A DNA stretch of 64,000 bases from positions 14,898,303 to 14,962,302 of the forward strand of contig NC_092581.1 of assembly GCF_037975245.1 (NCBI RefSeq). The letters run 5' to 3'. The DNA is from Apostichopus japonicus (taxonomy: Eukaryota; Echinodermata; Holothuroidea; Aspidochirotida; Stichopodidae). The notes below the pieces were generated by a model. It had not been told where the DNA came from and made no database searches. It saw only the letters and a list, made by a program, of their open reading frames with translations. The translations under genes were made by a program, and so were the position numbers. Shown here in pieces: positions 51,692-64,000 of this stretch (position 1 is its first letter; each line of letters starts with the position of its first letter).

Positions 51692-54412
51692 TCAGATATA
51701 GGCCTATAGGAACGATGGCCAAAAATGTCCCCGGACATACTATAGGCGAAGGAAGCTATCCGCCGCGAGTGCATGTGAGTTTCTCGACTTGCCGTCCTGG
51801 GAGTCATACCACAAAATTGTGAGTTTGACACCGGCATGGACATTTTTCGACAAATCTGCAAATTGCGCGTGGAAAATAAGGAAAGATTGACTGGGTTTTC
51901 AGCCAAGTAACATACTGAATGACCGAATTTTATATATCAAACTGGCATGATCAAAGATTGCGTCTGAAACATTTTTAGGGTGATAGACTGATTCTGAGCG
52001 ATAGTATTGTCTCCTTTCTTGAAAATTTGTTTTTTTAGCGGTTTTATACCACACATACATATATGGTTTTCGGCCACAGCACCGGTTATAATAGGGAAAT
52101 CAAGGCTCTGAAGGATCAGTGCCATTTAGAGATCACAGAGCACCCACCGTGTTTCACTTCCTGGAGTAAAGGGAGGTTCAACACGTTGAAATGGGTCACA
52201 TTCAATCAAACACAAATCAAGCTAGGGACGAGTTATTGAGAAAGGATTTTCAACTAAAAGACTTGTGTTTATTTATTTTCTCTCTCTTTATGATAAGTGT
52301 CTGCAACCAGAATATTGAAAGAGACAATACAATGAGGCAAAAACAAAAGAGGAGGGGTGGATGGGGGAGGGGAGGGGGTTGATGGAACAGAAAATAAACA
52401 AAGACTATATAAGTCAGTTTATGTCTCACATTATATTGGTGAGTTCATGTGTTAACACTAAGATTGTATTGCAAATTTGTCAAAACATTTTGAAAAAGGA
52501 AAAACACCAAAGTTTTGAAACTTGATGGGACATCTAATAGCAGCACCTAGCAATGCCTGTCTCACTATTAAGTCCACTTGATGAAGATGCTATTTGGACG
52601 CCCTACAATGAAAATGCAAAAAGCACAAGTTACATATTCTCTGAATGTACAATACCTCTGCCAGGGTGCTCCATTCAAAGTACCACAATACCAATGATAT
52701 TCGGAAATGGCCAAGTGTATGTATGTTATGGTTAACAATCCATTTGTTTGTACATACTGAACACAGCTTGCAATTTGCTGATATTCAAAAGACGTTTTAT
52801 GACTAAATGGATCTTGTAAAGTCAAACTTTACATTTGCACACTTCTGCATTCAGTTACGTCTATACTCATTTGTGTAGACCAGCTTGGTTAGCTTATTGG
52901 CAATGAACACACTTTAGTTTCTAATGATATTTGTATACATTATGAATTCAACCTGGTTAGCATTCGCTTGGTTTATACCCGGAAAAAAACGCTGATTTTC
53001 TGAATATCACGTGATCTACAAAGTAACCAAAGCTGTTTTTCGTCATCTTGCTCCTCAATCTCTTTTGTGAAAGTTTATTCCTGCTGCAGCTGCTTCATTA
53101 GCTAAGATGAGGAAAATAACTTTGGTCACTTCGTAGATCACGTGATACCCGGAAAATCACCGTTTTTTCCCCCAGGTACAAACAAAGCTAGGGCTGACCA
53201 GGTTGAACTTGCAATGTACATAACACACAGCTAGTGATTTCCGGTGTTTTTTACCAAGGTGCTACATGGGTCATTTTATCTGATCATTTCAAGAAAAGTA
53301 CTGGAAATGTAACAAAAGTGAACGTAACGACAGCGTTAAAAGAATGATTAGTGCTTTTAATACTCAAATAATTAAGAGGCAAGTAATTCAAGACTGAATC
53401 AAACTGCAAAAAGTCAACAGTCGGTGTCTTACGTATGACATAGCAGTAGAAAATGAGGTGTCTTATCAACCAACCTCCACCTAATCGCCCATCCCTCACC
53501 CCCTCCTCTCCCCACCCTCAACCCCTTCCCCCTCCTCTCCCCCCCCCAACTCCCTCCCTCTCTTCTTTGTCCCAGGTGATCATCGCCTAAGCCCATACAT
53601 CCAAGATCCCATAGATATACTTAGAAAGAATTAAATGTTACAACTATACAGTTATTCATAATATATAAATACATTTCAAAGAACCTACATTATACACACT
53701 ACCGGATTTTCTTTCATAAATACATACCTCACAATATCAGATGTATTTCATTAACCCATAGCTTATAATATCAGATCTATACAAATTCTATAGCTCATAG
53801 TACAAGACCTATTTCATAAATCCACAGGTTTGCAATATCAGACCATATTCATTAACTCATACTTAACAAGCAATATCAAGCATATTTCATTTAAATCCAC
53901 ACTTTACAAATATCAGATCTACTCAATAAAGTATACATGTTATAATTTAACTCTTTAAGATCATATATACAGCTTGTTAATGAAATTAACATTCGCATAT
54001 GCATACCTAACGAACCTACAAAACTACATCTGAGCCAAATTCCGTCTGCTGTTCTCTCTCTTTGCAATCTTTTTGATGGGGTTTGGTCTGACAAGGTCAT
54101 CTATGGTTTACCAGCCATAGACTCACACCTCACACCTAAATGCACAACAGTCTTAAACAATTCCAAACTGTTTTTTCCCACTACTAAAGCACTAAAATCT
54201 AATCAGGCATGTTTTCCACACCATAGAAGCTTACTCGGTTGAAACATTTATAAACGGTAAGTTATCCATGGAGAGAATTCTATTCCATCCTGACTTGTTT
54301 TACGAGCAGTGTTTTTTCTTTGCATCCAGGTTGGTTCAAAGGTGGCACCGATGTACTTATTTGCGATATATCTAACATATCGTGACATAGCCATGAATCA
54401 GCCATCTGTTCG
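51692..54412. other. ATG5 3' flank
   Basis: Downstream of ATG5 on the - strand; part may be its 3' UTR. Contains the foldback MITE at 52946-53212 and pyrimidine-rich sequence around 53500-53560. No gene recognised. Confidence 0.4.
52946..53212. mobile_element. Foldback MITE with CACGTG core arms
   Basis: The arms begin TTCAACCTGGTTAGC and end with the complement GCTGACCAGGTTGAA. Inner arms ATCACGTGATCTACAAAGT and ACTTCGTAGATCACGTGAT pair across a loop of about 85 bp. The arms match for over 80 bp with some mismatches. No target duplication could be fixed. Confidence 0.65.
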
Positions 54413-61869
<7,457 letters not shown>

Positions 61870-63733
61870 CTTTATCAAACCGAAGCAAAACAAAGAAATG
61901 GAAGATTAGGAAAGATGACCAAAATAAAAGTAAGTCATATTAAATGTAATACACAGTCATGAAAAGAAATTGCTTAGAAAGAGCTAGAGGACACTTTGAT
62001 AATTGCTAAAATTACAAACAAGGTGCCTCATTGCCACCAAGTTCCAAGAAGATGTTCATGTATACACTGTAACTAGGAACTATAACATAAGTAGAAACTG
62101 GAACTGTTTCAAGATAACAATCAGACTGAAAAAAATTATCATTGCATTCATGGAACTATTGTAAGTTAGCTTAGCCTAAGCTACAGTAGAAGGCCTATCC
62201 ACTTTTGTAGTGAATGAACTTCCAAAAGACAAAAATGGTTTGATATCATCGAGATTTAAAGCACTTAATGCTTTCAACTGTGTTGCCTTTGTTGTAGGTG
62301 TAGGTGTGAGTTTGAGTGAGCCAACAGAAGCTCATTTGAAACCCTATACATATGATGATCATGAATGAACACAGGCTTATACCAAGCCTTCTCCTATCAA
62401 TGAATATTCAGAGAGTAACAAGGCAGGGGTGTAATTGAGGGAGCACCTCAGTACCTGACCATAATAGATGTAGTACGTGTCCTCAAGTGCTATTCACCCT
62501 GCTGGTGCATTGTGAATAAGGGAATGCATTGATGTTATTCCCTGGCAGCCAATCTATCACAGAAAAAGGTCTCATGTTATTCACCTGGCAGCATACTGCC
62601 CTCTTTATGCTGCACAGGTGACTAACATGACCCTCTTTCCTTATTCTCCCGGCAGCTGGACAAAAATGAAACAGTGTGTTGAAAAACATCACATGTGTTC
62701 TGTGTCTGGCTAATGCAAATATCACAGGCAAAATTTGTTACTTGCACTTGCAGGTTAAGTGCTAGTTGAAAGAGTCGTCATTCAAATGCCACATGAAATG
62801 AAGAGAGTCCATTCTCATGAAATTGTCATGTTCAGAATTGTGGATGAGGATGACCTAGTTTACAGCTATCCCACATCTTGCCAAGTGTTGCATTGAATGG
62901 AACATTGTGTAAGTTCTTCAAAGAAATACAGTACCTGTTATTCATCCACCGGTTCAAAGAATGTAATGTGCATCACATTTAACCCTCGATGCTTGACACT
63001 TCATCACCATGTGTGAAATTTGTATACCCTGCACTCTGTTTGGTTACTGAACTGCTATACCAACGGTGTGGTAATACTAACACTAGCGACATTGTGATAA
63101 ACCCAGCTACAACTTAGGAGAATAACACTCATTTACATCCTTATCTGCTCTGCCATATTAATTGGTAGCAACTAAAGAAATACAACTGATAAATAAGTTT
63201 GTAGAATTAGCAGTTGCAGTAGCCTCCTCCTATGCTACAAGACAATATACCCCTTATATATATTGATACAACTAATATAGTACTTACTGTAGTACTACTA
63301 CTTTACTAGTACTACACTTGTTTACATGGCCTTTGGAGGAAGTGACACATACACAGCACATTGTAGGCTTACTTCGGAATACCTAATTTAGGATGTACTT
63401 TACTATAAGTAAAATAATGCATATTGTCATGGTTATACTACGATATGGCCTTATTGCTAACATTACATGTACAATCAAAGCTAGACCTTGGAAGCCTATA
63501 ACTTATATTATAAGGAGGCAACTTTGGCCTAGGCTAGGCCCGGTAAACTGCATGTTAATTTTACGTTGTTACGAGTAGCCTAACATTAGGCCTGGTGTTA
63601 ATAATATGAAAAACTTTGCAAACCTAACGAGTAACTTTAGGCTTTATATGAAGTTAGCCTAGTGGAAAAAAAATAGTCATAACATCATATGAATTCAATA
63701 CAAACATTTGAATATAAATAATATCTTCCTCAC
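61870..63733. other. Probable first ATG5 intron
   Basis: AT-rich sequence between the acceptor at 61870 and the candidate donor at 63733. No repeats with clear ends and no coding exons seen. Confidence 0.35.
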
Positions 63734-63800
63734 CGAAGATAACAAAATCTCTGTCGAGGGCGTATTTTCAGTAGAAACCAGAAGCGCTGTGAAACAGTAC
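63734..63800 (-). other. Possible non-coding 5' exon of ATG5
   Basis: On the - strand, GTTATCTTCG|gtgagg is a good donor at 63733, preceded by locally more GC-rich sequence. It would splice to the acceptor at 61870, ten bases before the ATG5 start codon. The transcription start is not visible. Confidence 0.35.
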
Positions 63801-64000
63801 TAGTCGGGGTTTTCCCATAATCAATTAGACATGTCCATTTTTTCATATAGGTTTAAGTATTATGATGACAATGTTTATCTTGAAAAAAAATGATATTTTG
63901 GGGGTAATTATTTATCTTTAATGGTGTTAAAAATAGTTTATATATAGTTTGAATCTTGTATAATGTGATTATTGGTGGCATATATATAGTTTAGATTTGT

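Overview
This is a eukaryotic, AT-rich, repeat-laden genomic window. Genes are split by GT-AG introns and proteins look metazoan. The gene set (a class C GPCR, an SLC22 organic-ion transporter, ATG5), the dense non-autonomous DNA transposons and the (TA)n microsatellites suit an invertebrate deuterostome. An echinoderm such as a sea cucumber is my guess, but that is inference from overall character, not proof.

Layout. (1) 1806-12006, + strand: a class C (mGluR/CaSR-type) GPCR. Its ligand-binding domain is split over three small exons and the start of one large exon. The large exon also carries the cysteine-rich linker and all seven membrane helices. The 5' end lies outside the recognisable sequence. 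Two phase-compatible alternative 3' exons (11796-12006 and 14320-14425) are visible, and one tail intron holds a nested pair of hAT-like elements. (2) 14426-20956: mostly non-coding, with a SINE-like relic, a foldback element and a hAT-like MITE. (3) 32545-20957, - strand: a complete ten-exon SLC22 transporter (564 aa). Its introns hold a minisatellite, a decayed GIY-YIG retroelement, copies of a MITE family and long (TA)n tracts. (4) 32546-36300: intergenic sequence with one hAT-like MITE. (5) 36300-41822: a 5.5-kb array of a 16-bp unit made of two alternating 8-mers. It abuts a second satellite of about 43-bp units (41830-45290, resuming at 47388-47700). The long open frames here are by-products of the repeats. 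(6) 47700-51700: a 21-bp repeat block, two unassigned terminal-exon candidates facing each other, and a full-length hAT-like element with perfect 8-bp target duplications. (7) 61859-54413, - strand: a complete seven-coding-exon ATG5 gene (275 aa), with a likely non-coding 5' exon near 63734.

The three recognised genes have no obvious functional link; they are neighbours in an ordinary metazoan locus. Exon joins were made by hand from splice sites, phase continuity and family motifs. Phases agree across every join in SLC22 and ATG5 and across the assembled part of the GPCR. I found no convincing new multi-gene system. The most distinctive material is the abutting satellite pair and the hAT-like family with its shared core and G/C homopolymer ends.
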